Source: Chloroflexota bacterium
GTDB lineage: Bacteria; Chloroflexota; Anaerolineae; UBA4142
DNA length: 64,000 nt
NCBI GenBank assembly: GCA_016219275.1
Contig: JACRBM010000024.1
Location: 87,858-151,857 of the forward strand
Reading direction: 5' to 3'
The notes below the pieces were generated by a model. The model was not told the origin of the DNA and ran no database searches. It saw only the letters and a program-made list of their open reading frames with translations. Shown piece by piece: positions 1-7,604 of this stretch (the first letter of the stretch is position 1; each line of letters starts with the position of its first letter). The translations under genes were made by a program, and so were the position numbers.

Positions 1-514
1 CATAGCGGCTCTGCGAACGCGCGTGTTGAATCAACTGTAACAGCGCCGCGTGATACTGCGCGCGCACGCATTCGCGTTCTGCAAGAACCCAGTCGTCGTA
101 GAAATCGGGAAGCAGGTCGCCGCGATAATTTTCGATTTTCGATTTTAGGTTTTCGCTTTGCGCTTGACTCGCTAAATCGAAAATTTCGCGCGCGTCCACC
201 CAGAGTGGGAACCCAGGATTGATCTGCGCCGTCTCGCGATCCGCGACAAGAATATCATCGCCGAGATGTTTGCGAATCGTAGCAAGTGCCGTGCGGAGCG
301 AGGAGCGCGCATGCTCGTCAAGCACGTCGCCCCAGAAAAGCGCCGCCAGTTTTTCGCGGGGATGTTCATCCGGGAAGAGTAAAAGATAGGCGAGGAGCGA
401 TTCGATTTTGCGCGTGGGGAGGCGAACGACCTCTCCGTTTCGCTGGATGCGAAACGCGCCGAGGAGAAAAAACTGGAGTGAAGGTACATTTGTGGGAGTA
501 CGTTGGCTTGCCAT
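1..514 (-). CDS. SARP/BTAD-type transcriptional regulator, C-terminus outside window
   Basis: The first 171 residues of a regulator whose 3' end lies beyond the left edge. After a short lead comes a winged-helix domain (about residues 14-105, with LPTRKIESLLAYLLL and SSLRTALATIRKHLG), then the start of a bacterial transcriptional activation domain (about 120 on, including YRGDLLPDFYDDWV). This order is that of SARP/AfsR-like regulators, which bind direct repeats near promoters and often carry further ATPase or TPR domains. The ATG at 514-512 is preceded by GGGAGG at good spacing. Residues SENLKSKIENYRG are encoded by an AT-rich heptanucleotide array. The target is unknown; the genes visible to the right are transcribed the same way but are separated by a terminator. 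Confidence 0.8.
   Translation of the reverse strand, partial: MASQRTPTNVPSLQFFLLGAFRIQRNGEVVRLPTRKIESLLAYLLLFPDEHPREKLAALFWGDVLDEHARSSLRTALATIRKHLGDDILVADRETAQINPGFPLWVDAREIFDLASQAQSENLKSKIENYRGDLLPDFYDDWVLAERECVRAQYHAALLQLIQHARSQSRY
127..172. repeat. Heptanucleotide array inside the regulator gene
   Basis: Seven-base units of the type ATTTTCG/ATTTTAG follow one another here and are translated in frame as part of the regulator. The same kind of unit forms intergenic arrays elsewhere in the window (for example 35152-35180 and 36145-36175). Confidence 0.6.
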
Positions 515-596
515 TTTTGCCTCCCGACAAAAAATGTCATCGTACACCGAGTACCCAAATTGTACGACAGATGTTTGATCCTGTCAATGAAATGCA

Positions 597-627
597 AACC
601 CGGCGTCTCAATGAGAGACACCGGGTT
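597..627. terminator. Hairpin terminator of the sulfur operon
   Basis: A 13-bp stem with one imperfect pair (AACCCGGCGTCTC against GAGACACCGGGTT, loop AATG). It lies 22 bases past the stop of the DsrE-like gene on the minus strand and separates the operon from the downstream regulator. The tail is only moderately T-rich. Confidence 0.6.
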
Positions 628-648
628 CATTTCTGTACGCGTCACGCG

Positions 649-1149
649 TTAGATGAAAATGATCTGCGCGCCTTCGGTCATGTCCATGAAATCGCCGGCG
701 GTGACGATGTCAAGCACGCCGTCAACGAAATCGTCCTTCGTCAGTCCGAACATGTCCACCGACATTTTGCACGCGTACATTTTTGCGCCCGCATCCACGA
801 GCATTTGCAAATACTCGCGTACGGTCGGCACGCCGAGTTTTTTCATCTTGCTGTTCATCAAGGTTGTCGCAAACGCGGTCATCCCTGGAATCACGCCCGC
901 GATTTGCGGAATGCCGATGTAACCCGGCACACCCATCATGTTCATCTTCATGCTGGCGTTGCTAATCGGCGGGATTTCGAGATGGTCCACGCGATCCTTG
1001 TTAATCATGTCCAAGCCCCAGAACGTGAAAAAGATCGTCACGTCAATGCCATTGCCCAGCGCCGCCCAGCCCATCACGAGTGCGGGATACGCCATGTCCA
1101 AGTTGCCTTTCGAACAAATGAATGCGACCTTGCGATTCTCGTCTGCCAT
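649..1149 (-). CDS. DsrE/DsrF-like (COG2210-type) sulfur-transfer protein
   Basis: A 166-residue protein of the DsrE/F/H-like, peroxiredoxin-annotated family. Members are small cytoplasmic proteins that carry persulfide sulfur on cysteine and work with TusA, TusE/DsrC and sulfide-oxidising flavoproteins. Two cysteines are visible, Cys12 in the N-terminal strand-loop (FICSKGN) and Cys127 (YACKMS); one probably carries sulfur. Met-rich loop 66-72 and GVPGYIGIPQ are typical of the family. It is the last gene of the minus-strand sulfur operon, 96 bases after the TusE-like gene, and has an AAGGAGAAATCG-type ribosome site. The exact sulfur donor and acceptor are not visible. Confidence 0.8.
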   Translation of the reverse strand: MADENRKVAFICSKGNLDMAYPALVMGWAALGNGIDVTIFFTFWGLDMINKDRVDHLEIPPISNASMKMNMMGVPGYIGIPQIAGVIPGMTAFATTLMNSKMKKLGVPTVREYLQMLVDAGAKMYACKMSVDMFGLTKDDFVDGVLDIVTAGDFMDMTEGAQIIFI

Positions 1150-1177
1150 TTCGATTTCTCCTTTGAAAATTCATTGC

Positions 1178-1235
1178 CCGCGAAGGGCGCCAAGGTTTTG
1201 GAGAGATTCTTCGTGACCGTGGTGTTCTTCGTGGG
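1178..1235. repeat. Palindromic CGAAG-type element
   Basis: Between the TusE-like and DsrE-like genes. The left half has GCGAAGG and GCGCCAAGG, the right half TTCTTCGTGACC and GTTCTTCGTGGG. The two halves are roughly complementary, so the transcript could fold. It belongs to the same palindrome class as 16545, 23691, 26196 and 29058. Confidence 0.5.
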
Positions 1236-1245
1236 ACAGTTTTTT

Positions 1246-1560
1246 TTACACGCAACCTTCGGGTTTGCCGAGACCGGAAATTTTCGCGACTTTTTTCGCG
1301 GGACCTTTGGGGAACCACGCGAACAAATCCTTGGTGGATACGCCAGCGCCGGTTGTGATTTGACGCAACGTCGGCGCTTTGCCGCTGCCCGCGCTCGCGC
1401 GACAAAAATCAATGATCTTCCAGTGATTCGCAGTTAATTCGGCGATGCCTTCTTCCTTCGCCATCTCTACCGCGATCTCTTTGCTCCACTCGCTCGGATT
1501 CGTCATGAATCCTTCGTCGTTCACTTGCACGGTCTTGCCCGCGATTGTTTTCGTTGCCAT
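1246..1560 (-). CDS. tusE: TusE/DsrC-family sulfur carrier with a single C-terminal cysteine
   Basis: A 104-residue DsrC/TusE-family protein that accepts sulfur as persulfide on the penultimate cysteine of a flexible C-terminal arm. The arm ends GLGKPEGCV, with Cys103 as the conserved CysA. In true DsrC a second cysteine (CysB) lies 11 residues upstream; here that position is Ala92, so this is a TusE-type carrier and not a DsrAB-coupled DsrC trisulfide protein. A further Cys53 is in the helical core. The ATG at 1560 has a perfect AAGGAGG upstream; a longer frame exists but lacks a ribosome site. It sits between DUF1641 and the DsrE-like gene in the sulfur operon. Confidence 0.87.
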   Translation of the reverse strand: MATKTIAGKTVQVNDEGFMTNPSEWSKEIAVEMAKEEGIAELTANHWKIIDFCRASAGSGKAPTLRQITTGAGVSTKDLFAWFPKGPAKKVAKISGLGKPEGCV

Positions 1561-1593
1561 CGTTTGCCTCCTTAAATGTATAACAAATTTCAT

Positions 1594-1612
1594 GGCAAGT
1601 TGGAAACTTGCC
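1594..1612. repeat. Short hairpin GGCAAGT/ACTTGCC
   Basis: A perfect 7-bp stem with loop TGGAA, in the short gap between the DUF1641 and tusE genes. A similar GGGCA...TGCCC hairpin lies at 4117-4139, suggesting a dispersed motif. Confidence 0.5.
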
Positions 1613-1618
1613 CTACGG

Positions 1619-2287
1619 TCACGCTTGCGACCCGACGACACTCAGCACGCGCATCGTCAGCGCCAAGCCGCGGCGCACCGCCGGATCGCGCATTTGATTC
1701 ATCAGCGCGAACAGCGACGTGTCCACCGGCTTTTCGATTTCGCTTTGCGCGATCATCAACGTGTTACGCACGAACGTCATAATCTCCGGCTGGGTCATGT
1801 CTTTGACGACGTTCAGAATCAGGACGACATTCTCACCCAGCTTTTTCACATCGTCCTCGCTAAACGAGGTGACGATGTTGTCCATGATTTGGATGCCGCC
1901 CTGCGCGAAGGTGAAATAGCCCTTGCGTTCCATCACCTCGAGCGTGTCCACTGCTTTGCCGAATGCCTGGTCGGTGAGCGGACTCATCGTCTCGATTAGT
2001 TCCATCGCGCTTTCAAGTTGGTCGAGCATTTTTTCGAGATTGCGTCCGTTGCGTAGCAATCGTTTGAGCAAGCGCAGTAAATCATTGAGGTCAACGTACT
2101 CTTGCACCTCTTCCAACTGCTCGACGGTCAAGCGAAATGCGTCGTTTGCGATCGGCATCAGATCGCGCATCAATTCTTCGCGATCACGGCGACCGCGTTC
2201 GGCGGCTTGGGCTTGCTCGGTCAAGTACTGAATTTGCGTCGAGAGCGCGTCTACTTTTTGGTTGAGGTCAGCCATCGTCTGATCCAT
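1619..2287 (-). CDS. DUF1641 family protein, partner of the SQR-like gene
   Basis: 222 residues, largely helical, with a predicted coiled coil near the N-terminus (residues 5-45, heptads of Leu/Val with Glu/Gln/Arg). DUF1641 proteins have no proven biochemical role but are frequently encoded beside sulfide:quinone-reductase-like flavoproteins or formate dehydrogenases. The start at 2287 is chosen because AGGAGG (2292-2297) lies four bases upstream; that ribosome site overlaps the end of the flavoprotein gene, so translation is probably coupled. It may act as an adaptor for the flavoprotein (inference). Confidence 0.8.
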   Translation of the reverse strand: MDQTMADLNQKVDALSTQIQYLTEQAQAAERGRRDREELMRDLMPIANDAFRLTVEQLEEVQEYVDLNDLLRLLKRLLRNGRNLEKMLDQLESAMELIETMSPLTDQAFGKAVDTLEVMERKGYFTFAQGGIQIMDNIVTSFSEDDVKKLGENVVLILNVVKDMTQPEIMTFVRNTLMIAQSEIEKPVDTSLFALMNQMRDPAVRRGLALTMRVLSVVGSQA

Positions 2288-2295
2288 TGCGCCTC

Positions 2296-3531
2296 CTATT
2301 TGCTCCACTTGCCCGCCATGCTCATTTTCGCCGGCAGCGGCAGTTCTTGTCCCTTGAGCAGAATGTTCCAGTACATCCAGCGGAACATCAACTTGCCCCA
2401 GTGATTCGCTTCCGATTCTTGCAACAACGAAAATGGTCCGACGCCGGGTAGCGGATAGTGACCGGGCAAGGGTTCGACATCATAATTGAAATCAATCAGC
2501 AACCCTTTGCCGAAACCCGATTCGATGAAACAATTTGCGTGACCGTCGAACGTCGGCAACATGTCCAAGCCGTCAATGTAACGCGTAAAGTTCTCGCTGA
2601 AACAGTCCACCGCAAAGTGCGCGACCGAACCAGCTTTCGAGGTTGGCAATGACGCGGCATCGCCGAGCGCGAACACGTTCGAGTACTTGGGCGAGACGAA
2701 CGTGTGCTTGTCCACTGCGACATAGTTGAGTTCGTCGCCCATCCCGGAACGAGCGATCGCTTCGTCGCCCATATTGACCGGCACGCTGACGAGCAAATCG
2801 TACTCGATCTCGCGTTCGTCATACGAGATGATTTTCTTGGCGTCGGGAGAAACTTCCATCAACATGAACTCGGGTTCGATCTTGACGCCTTTGCGATCCA
2901 GAATATCGCCGAGATGTTTGGACGCGGTCGGTTTGGTGAACGCGCCGGGGAGCGGCGTCGCGTAGATCAACTCGACACGGTCGCGCATGCCTTGCTCGTG
3001 AAAGAACCAATCGGCGAGCATGATGAATTCGAGCGGCGCGACCGGGCACTTGATCGGATTCTCGACGACGTTGAGCACCAAGCGTCCGCCTTGCCAGGTT
3101 CGCAAATGTTTGGCGAGCGCCAGCGCGCCTTCGACGGTGTAGAAATCGTAGATGGATTTGTACCACTCGTGTTCGTTCAAACCGGTCGTTTGCTCCGGGT
3201 GCGTGCGCGTGCCGGTCGCAATCACGAGGAAATCGTAATTGAGATAGCGCCCGTCCTTCGCCAACTTGACGCGATTGTGTTCCGGTTCGATCACGTCAAT
3301 CGCGGACGTGATGAACTCGACGCCGGGCGGAATGAAATCGCGCTTGGGTTTGATGACGTCGTTCTTGCTGTACATCCCAAACGGGATGAACAGAAAACCT
3401 GGCTGATAATAGTGCGTTTCGTGTTGGTCTACGATGGTGATGTGCCAGTCGTCCGAATCCAACAACCGGCTCAACCGATTCACAACCATCGTGCCAGCCG
3501 TGCCAGCGCCGAGGACTAACAGTTTTTTCAT
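2296..3531 (-). CDS. Sulfide:quinone oxidoreductase-like FAD flavoprotein
   Basis: 411 residues of the pyridine-nucleotide-disulfide oxidoreductase superfamily. The FAD-binding GxGxxG is at residues 8-13 (GAGTAGT), the middle ATG box reads VIATGTR near 104-110, and the second FAD motif NVFALGDAA is near 294-302. Cys162 (IKCPVAP) and Cys334 (HANCFIESG) fall where SQR enzymes carry their redox cysteines. The C-terminal stretch LMFRWMYWNILLKGQ could be an amphipathic membrane anchor. The predicted reaction is oxidation of sulfide, or persulfide from the TusE/DsrE partners, with electrons passed to quinone at the membrane. It is the first gene after the ArsR regulator, separated from it by a terminator-like hairpin. 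Confidence 0.82.
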   Translation of the reverse strand: MKKLLVLGAGTAGTMVVNRLSRLLDSDDWHITIVDQHETHYYQPGFLFIPFGMYSKNDVIKPKRDFIPPGVEFITSAIDVIEPEHNRVKLAKDGRYLNYDFLVIATGTRTHPEQTTGLNEHEWYKSIYDFYTVEGALALAKHLRTWQGGRLVLNVVENPIKCPVAPLEFIMLADWFFHEQGMRDRVELIYATPLPGAFTKPTASKHLGDILDRKGVKIEPEFMLMEVSPDAKKIISYDEREIEYDLLVSVPVNMGDEAIARSGMGDELNYVAVDKHTFVSPKYSNVFALGDAASLPTSKAGSVAHFAVDCFSENFTRYIDGLDMLPTFDGHANCFIESGFGKGLLIDFNYDVEPLPGHYPLPGVGPFSLLQESEANHWGKLMFRWMYWNILLKGQELPLPAKMSMAGKWSK

Positions 3532-3563
3532 TGATATTCTCCACTTGGGAATTGGGTTGTGTA

Positions 3564-3598
3564 CAAAAAATTACCTCTTCGCGAATTTGTCGAAGAGG
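3564..3598 (-). terminator. Hairpin with U-run between arsR and the SQR-like gene
   Basis: On the minus strand CCTCTTCG (3598-3591) pairs with CGAAGAGG (3581-3574), followed by TAATTTTTTG. It would end or attenuate the arsR transcript before the flavoprotein gene, so downstream genes either depend on read-through or have their own promoter in 3532-3563. Confidence 0.6.
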
Positions 3599-3630
3599 CA
3601 ATCCTCACCTCAAAAATTGTTCCGCCCATT

Positions 3631-3963
3631 TTAGGCAATCGCGTCCGCGAGCGCGCTGCGTTTATTCAAATGATCGGCGAGCACCTCGCGCAGCAAATCG
3701 AGCGCCTTGATGATGCGTTTGTCGGCGAGCGTGTAGATGATGTTCGCTCCTTTGCGTTCGGCGATCACCATGCCGCGCTCGCGCAGAATCTTCAAGTGCC
3801 GCGACACCGTCGGTTGAGGCATCTCCAATAATTCGGCAAGTTCCATCACGTTTTGGGGATTTTCGAACAGGGCGTATAAAATCGCGATGCGTTTTGGATC
3901 GGACAGTCCTCCGCAGATTTCCGCGTGGAGATGATTAATCTCGCCGAGTAGTTTTTTATCCAT
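3631..3963 (-). CDS. ArsR-family winged-helix regulator of the sulfur operon
   Basis: 110 residues with the ArsR/SmtB fold; the recognition helix is in MPQPTVSRHLKILRERGMV (about 52-70), followed by the beta-wing RKGANIIYTLAD. The classical ELCxCDL metal site is absent (MELAELLEM). A single cysteine, Cys17 in ICGGLSDPKR, remains, so the two-cysteine sulfide sensing of SqrR/BigR cannot simply be assumed. The start at 3963 is preferred over a codon 19 residues upstream because GGAG lies six bases before it. Located at the head of the sulfur genes, it probably represses itself and the operon. Confidence 0.85.
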   Translation of the reverse strand: MDKKLLGEINHLHAEICGGLSDPKRIAILYALFENPQNVMELAELLEMPQPTVSRHLKILRERGMVIAERKGANIIYTLADKRIIKALDLLREVLADHLNKRSALADAIA

Positions 3964-3984
3964 CACGTTCTCCAGGATTGACAC

Positions 3985-4004
3985 ATATTCGTTAATGCGT
4001 ATAT
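3985..4004. promoter_or_regulatory. Candidate ArsR operator
   Basis: An imperfect dyad ATATTCG...CGTATAT (ATATnCG-N6-CGnATAT) lies between the predicted arsR promoter and the arsR start. Its length and AT-rich dyad symmetry fit an ArsR/SmtB operator, which would give autoregulation. Assignment rests on position and symmetry only. Confidence 0.45.
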
Positions 4005-4022
4005 CTAACTTCACGCACAATC

Positions 4023-4051
4023 ATATAATCGCAAGGTCGGAATCTGGTCAA
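4023..4051 (-). promoter_or_regulatory. Predicted promoter of arsR
   Basis: On the minus strand TTGACC (4051-4046) and TTATAT (4028-4023) are separated by 17 bases. Transcription would start near 4016, about 50 bases before the arsR ATG and just upstream of the candidate operator. Confidence 0.55.
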
Positions 4052-4101
4052 AGCCGTGTACCCAGAAAAGTGAAAGTTTGGCGCGCGGCTTGGCGGCGTT
4101 A

Positions 4102-4139
4102 TGTTATAATCGCGCCGGGCAAGTAGAGAAACCTGCCCG
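4102..4139 (+). promoter_or_regulatory. Extended -10 promoter and leader hairpin
   Basis: TGTTATAAT at 4102-4110 is an extended -10 without a clear -35. The leader then has a CGGGCA...TGCCCG hairpin (about 4117-4139) before the ribosome site of the 57-residue membrane protein. It is divergent from the arsR promoter. Confidence 0.45.
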
Positions 4140-4161
4140 ACAATCTCAAGGAGCATTCGTT

Positions 4162-4335
4162 ATGAAATCGCTCGCGTATCATCTGCCGATCGCGCTCGTC
4201 GCGTTTCTGCTCGCGCTGTTGCTCGCCACCGACCTTGCCTTCACGCGCGATGCGCGCGTGCTGGCGACCTTGCTCGCGCCAACGTTGTGGATCGGGTTGG
4301 ATGTTTTATTCGGCAAAGCACCGGCGAGGCAATGA
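4162..4335 (+). CDS. Small two-helix membrane protein
   Basis: 57 residues with two hydrophobic segments (about 6-23 and 31-48) and almost no loop; function unknown. The ATG at 4162 follows AAGGAG. Its stop overlaps the next start (ATGA at 4332), so the two membrane proteins are translationally coupled and may form one complex. Confidence 0.7.
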   Translation: MKSLAYHLPIALVAFLLALLLATDLAFTRDARVLATLLAPTLWIGLDVLFGKAPARQ

Positions 4336-4910
4336 TGTATACGAACATGCTCGAATTCGGCGCAATCGTTTTGTTGATCGGCTCGCTCTGGCACGCGGTC
4401 CACTACCTGGGTCGCGCGTGGGCGCAACAATGGTTCATCGCCGCGGCGATGTTCGCGGCGATCCGCGAGACGATCATCCAGGTCGTTTTGCAAACGTACA
4501 TTTTCGAGGCGCGCATGTTGCGGCTCGGCATCGTGCCGCTCGCGATGATTCTGCTCTACCCGAGTGTGCTATATCTCGCGTACCATTTCGCGCGGCGATT
4601 GGTCACGCGCCCGGCATGGATCGCGGTCATCATGTTTGCCGTCGCGGCGAGCATCGGCTTGGCGTTAGAGGCGACCGCGGCGCAAGCCGAGTGGTGGGTG
4701 TACACTGGCGCGCCGCGCATGATGTTCGGCGGCGTGCCGCTGGGTGCCCCGTTCGTGTGGGGCGGCGCGGCGGCGATTTTCTACGCGATCTTTGATCGCA
4801 TTAGCAAGGCGCGTCTGTCGGAGCAAGGCAAGTTGTATGCGCTCGTTACGCTTTCGCCGGTGATCGCGTTAGCGCATTTGTTGTGGATGGTGGTGGTGGG
4901 GATGGTGTAA
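4332..4910 (+). CDS. Polytopic membrane protein of unknown function
   Basis: 192 residues with about six predicted membrane segments (near 6-22, 37-55, 63-82, 92-113, 130-150, 165-190) and few charged residues. I do not recognise the family. It overlaps the preceding 57-residue gene by four bases and ends just before a strong bidirectional terminator. The ribosome site is GGCGAGG immediately upstream of the ATG pair; the first ATG is chosen. Confidence 0.7.
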   Translation: MMYTNMLEFGAIVLLIGSLWHAVHYLGRAWAQQWFIAAAMFAAIRETIIQVVLQTYIFEARMLRLGIVPLAMILLYPSVLYLAYHFARRLVTRPAWIAVIMFAVAASIGLALEATAAQAEWWVYTGAPRMMFGGVPLGAPFVWGGAAAIFYAIFDRISKARLSEQGKLYALVTLSPVIALAHLLWMVVVGMV

Positions 4911-4927
4911 ACAAATATGGGCAGGCG

Positions 4928-4967
4928 AAAAAAATCCGCTCCACATTTTTCGTGGAACGGATTTTTT
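4928..4967. terminator. Bidirectional intrinsic terminator
   Basis: A near-perfect stem (AAAAATCCGCTCCAC against GTGGAACGGATTTTT) flanked by A- and T-runs. It serves the membrane-protein pair on the plus strand and the tRNA gene on the minus strand. Confidence 0.85.
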
Positions 4968-4975
4968 ATTTCCAG

Positions 4976-5047
4976 AGCGGGAGATGGGATTTGAACCCAC
5001 GGCATCCACCTTGGGAAGGTGGCGTTCTGCCACTGAACTACTCCCGC
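4976..5047 (-). tRNA. tRNA-Gly, anticodon CCC
   Basis: A 72-base cloverleaf on the minus strand. The acceptor is GCGGGAG pairing with CTCCCGC with discriminator U; the anticodon arm is CCACC-TTCCCAA-GGTGG, giving anticodon CCC that reads GGG; the T loop is TTCAAAT. CCA is not encoded. It is followed by the terminator at 4928-4967. Confidence 0.95.
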
Positions 5048-5084
5048 AATCTTGCCTGGATTATACGCGAGAACTCGCATCACG

Positions 5085-6218
5085 TCAAGACGAAATCGCG
5101 GACTCGGCGTGTCGCTCCAACGGCACATTCGGTCGCACGAGCAACTCGCGGGCAACCTGCAGCAACGTCGGCGGATGCAACAACATATTCGCGTAACTCG
5201 CGTTCGCCATCGGGCACGCGCACTCGCCCGCCGCGATGCTCGCGCGCAAGTTCTTGAGTGCTCCGATTTTCTCAAACCAAATTGGACGCAAATCGTAATT
5301 GGTAATTCGTAAGTTGCCAACTGGCTCGGCGCGAATACAACACGACCATACGTCGCCGTTCGGCGCAAGATGTCCGCTCGCCCAGCCGGCAAAGCAAGGA
5401 ATGACCTGCCGTTGTTCGATCAATGTCTGTTTCGCCATCTGATAATAACGCGCGCGAAACGATTGCGTGATGCGCGCAAAGCCGCGCGCGTGAGTCGCGC
5501 GTGCGCGCGCGCTGAGAAAATCCGCAATCGGCGCGTACTCGCGCGCGAGCGGCGTGATGCCCAGCCCGACCGTATCGAGTTCGACGCGTTCCTCGGCGAC
5601 CTCGGTGATGTACGAATCGGGTGCGAGCGGTTGCAAGCCGGCGTAAATATCGCGAAAGCGTTGAACGTTGAATTGCGAAATGACCGAGTGAATGCTCAAC
5701 ACGAGATTGGAGTGCTGTTTCTGCAAATCCTTCAGCGCGCGCCACGTCTCCATCGCCTTGTTCCAGTTTCCCGGCACCAGTCGAATATCGTCGTGCTCCG
5801 CGCCGATGCCATCGAGTGAAAGGTTGATGCCGATGCGCGAGCGCGGCGCGCCTGCGCAAATCTTCGCGACGCCTTCCGCAATGCGTTGCGTGAGAATGCC
5901 ATTCGTCGGAATTGTGATGTACTCGGGGCGACAGAGTTGATAACCGGCGAGCACCATCTCGGGCAAATCTTTGCGGAGAAAGGGTTCGCCGCCGGTGAAC
6001 GTCAAGTAAATCGGACCATGTCCGATATTCTGGAAAACACGCGTCCATTCGTCGAGCGTGAGATCGTCGTTCGGTTTGCGCCACACGTCGCACGTCCGGC
6101 ATTTCGAGTTACACCGGTACGACACGCTGACGACGATGCTGAACGGCAACAATTTCGGAAAGCCGAAACGATAGAACGACCAGTAGAGTGGAATCTTGGG
6201 GAGAAGCGAGGCGAGCAT
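5085..6218 (-). CDS. Radical SAM protein with SPASM-like C-terminus
   Basis: 377 residues. The radical SAM cluster motif CNSKCRTC is at Cys36, Cys40 and Cys43, followed by GGEPF (SAM amine binding). The C-terminal part has further cysteines (PCFAGW, WSCCI, GECACPM) as in SPASM or twitch domains that bind auxiliary iron-sulfur clusters. Such proteins modify peptides or install cofactors; the substrate is not evident and no precursor peptide was seen nearby. The segment around [11 protein letters not shown] is encoded by an AT-rich heptanucleotide array, so these residues are probably a late insertion. It is the last gene of the minus-strand radical SAM block. Confidence 0.82.
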   Translation of the reverse strand: MLASLLPKIPLYWSFYRFGFPKLLPFSIVVSVSYRCNSKCRTCDVWRKPNDDLTLDEWTRVFQNIGHGPIYLTFTGGEPFLRKDLPEMVLAGYQLCRPEYITIPTNGILTQRIAEGVAKICAGAPRSRIGINLSLDGIGAEHDDIRLVPGNWNKAMETWRALKDLQKQHSNLVLSIHSVISQFNVQRFRDIYAGLQPLAPDSYITEVAEERVELDTVGLGITPLAREYAPIADFLSARARATHARGFARITQSFRARYYQMAKQTLIEQRQVIPCFAGWASGHLAPNGDVWSCCIRAEPVGNLRITNYDLRPIWFEKIGALKNLRASIAAGECACPMANASYANMLLHPPTLLQVARELLVRPNVPLERHAESAISS

Positions 6219-6236
6219 TGATCTAATTTCCGTGGG

Positions 6237-6878
6237 TCATTTTTTGTACGCGACAATCATACCATCACGGATCGGCACGAGCGATGCAATCCATCCTGGG
6301 TCAGTCGTAATCTGGCGCGTGAATTCACGAACACCTTGCGTGTCCGGCGAGTTATCTTTGGCATCAAAGATTCGACCATACCAAATCATGTTGTCAATAA
6401 TAAGCACACCACCGGGTCTCAATTTCTCAGCAATGATCGGCAATGCAGTTGGATAAGCATGTTTGTCAATGTCATTGAAAATCAAATCGAACGAATCCGA
6501 CATGGTCTCAAGTTTTTGCACCGCCTCGCCAACATGGTATTGCACAATGGCTTGCAAGCCCAGCACCGCCAAATGGCGCCTCGCACGTTGCGATAGTTCT
6601 TCATCCCACACGACATGGTGCACTTGACCGCCGCCATTTTCCTTGACCGCTTGCGCGAACCAAGCCGTCGAGTATCCAAAACCAGAACCCATTTCAAAAA
6701 CACGTTGCGCGCGAATCATCCGCGCAATTTGATAACAAAGGTATCCTGCCGCGGGACCAATGATTGGGAAATCGGTTTCTGCCGCGTATCGCTCCATCGC
6801 TTGCATTTCAACTGGGCGCGCTGGAACTAGCGCATCCAGATAGTCATGTAATTGAGATGAAATCAACCTGCACTCCAT
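6237..6878 (-). CDS. SAM-dependent O-methyltransferase (COMT-like, family 3 type)
   Basis: 213 residues with a Rossmann methyltransferase fold: SAM motif I FEMGSGFGYSTAWFA (about 61-75), acidic motif IFNDIDKHAY with metal-binding aspartates, and LRPGGVLIIDNMIW. This matches cation-dependent catechol/caffeoyl-CoA O-methyltransferase-like enzymes. Its ATG lies three bases after the stop codon of a broken radical SAM gene tail (6882-6985), showing that it originally followed a radical SAM paralogue in an operon. It probably methylates the same unknown product. Confidence 0.82.
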   Translation of the reverse strand: MECRLISSQLHDYLDALVPARPVEMQAMERYAAETDFPIIGPAAGYLCYQIARMIRAQRVFEMGSGFGYSTAWFAQAVKENGGGQVHHVVWDEELSQRARRHLAVLGLQAIVQYHVGEAVQKLETMSDSFDLIFNDIDKHAYPTALPIIAEKLRPGGVLIIDNMIWYGRIFDAKDNSPDTQGVREFTRQITTDPGWIASLVPIRDGMIVAYKK

Positions 6879-6881
6879 CTA

Positions 6882-6985
6882 TCAATGTGCTTCAGCATTC
6901 GCACGCGCGCCGCGGAAAAAGCGCAACGCATCCTTGACGCGCTCTGGCGCGTCCAGCCACGTATCGCGCATCAACAAGCGCCGCG
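6882..6985 (-). pseudogene. 3'-terminal remnant of a second B12 radical SAM gene
   Basis: About 34 codons reading RRLLMRDTWLDAPERV and on to ANAEAH-stop match the end of the intact radical SAM gene at 7605-7710, with mostly silent differences. No upstream part remains; the Uma2 gene abuts it. It is a diverged paralogue tail and not a recent exact duplication. Confidence 0.85.
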
Positions 6986-6987
6986 AT

Positions 6988-7581
6988 TTATCCGAAACTG
7001 TCGCTTTTCTCGCCCTGCCACTCGACCTTTTCGTAGATGGTCATCAACGGAATCTGGATTTCCAACGAAGGCAGGTTCAAGATCGCGTCCATTTGTTCCA
7101 ACGTTTCCAGAACCCAGAAATTTCCATCACGATGAAAATGTTCGATGTACGGTTTCGTCTGATCAATCATCACATATTCTTTCAAACTGGGAATGTGGCG
7201 ATACATGGCAAATTTCGCGCCGCGATCGTACTCTTTGGTCGAATCCGACCACACTTCGACCAGCACAATCGGATTGAGAACCGTATCATCGCGTCCCGGC
7301 ACAAATTCGATTTTTCCACAGATCACCGTCACATCGGGATAGGTGTACAAACCGCTCTTCTGAACACGCAAACGGACATCCGTGCTAAACACCCGGCAGG
7401 GTTTGGAAGACAAAAACCAATCAAACGACTTGGCAACATTGAAGGTGATTTGATTGTGATTGACCGACCCGCCCGACATAGCAAAAATTTCACCATCGCA
7501 GTACTCACTCCGCTGATCGGATTTTTCTTCTAACAACAAATACTCTTCGGGTGTGAACAATCGGTGACGCGGATTAATCAT
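6988..7581 (-). CDS. Uma2-family (DUF820) putative endonuclease
   Basis: 197 residues. Recognisable features are RHRLFTPEEYLLLEEKSDQRSEYCDGEIFAM near the N-terminus (its Glu-Tyr-x-Asp-Gly-Glu region), YTYPDVTVICG (the PD of the PD-(D/E)XK fold) and NPIVLVEVWSDSTKEYDRGAKFAMYRHIPSLKEYVMID. Uma2 proteins have a restriction-endonuclease-like fold and are highly expanded in cyanobacteria and Chloroflexota; their biological role is unknown. The ATG at 7581 has AAGGGGG upstream. It sits between an intact radical SAM gene and a remnant of a paralogous tail, so it was inserted into, or recombined within, that operon. Confidence 0.88.
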   Translation of the reverse strand: MINPRHRLFTPEEYLLLEEKSDQRSEYCDGEIFAMSGGSVNHNQITFNVAKSFDWFLSSKPCRVFSTDVRLRVQKSGLYTYPDVTVICGKIEFVPGRDDTVLNPIVLVEVWSDSTKEYDRGAKFAMYRHIPSLKEYVMIDQTKPYIEHFHRDGNFWVLETLEQMDAILNLPSLEIQIPLMTIYEKVEWQGEKSDSFG

Positions 7582-7604
7582 CAGTGTCCCCCTTGAGAGC
7601 CAAG

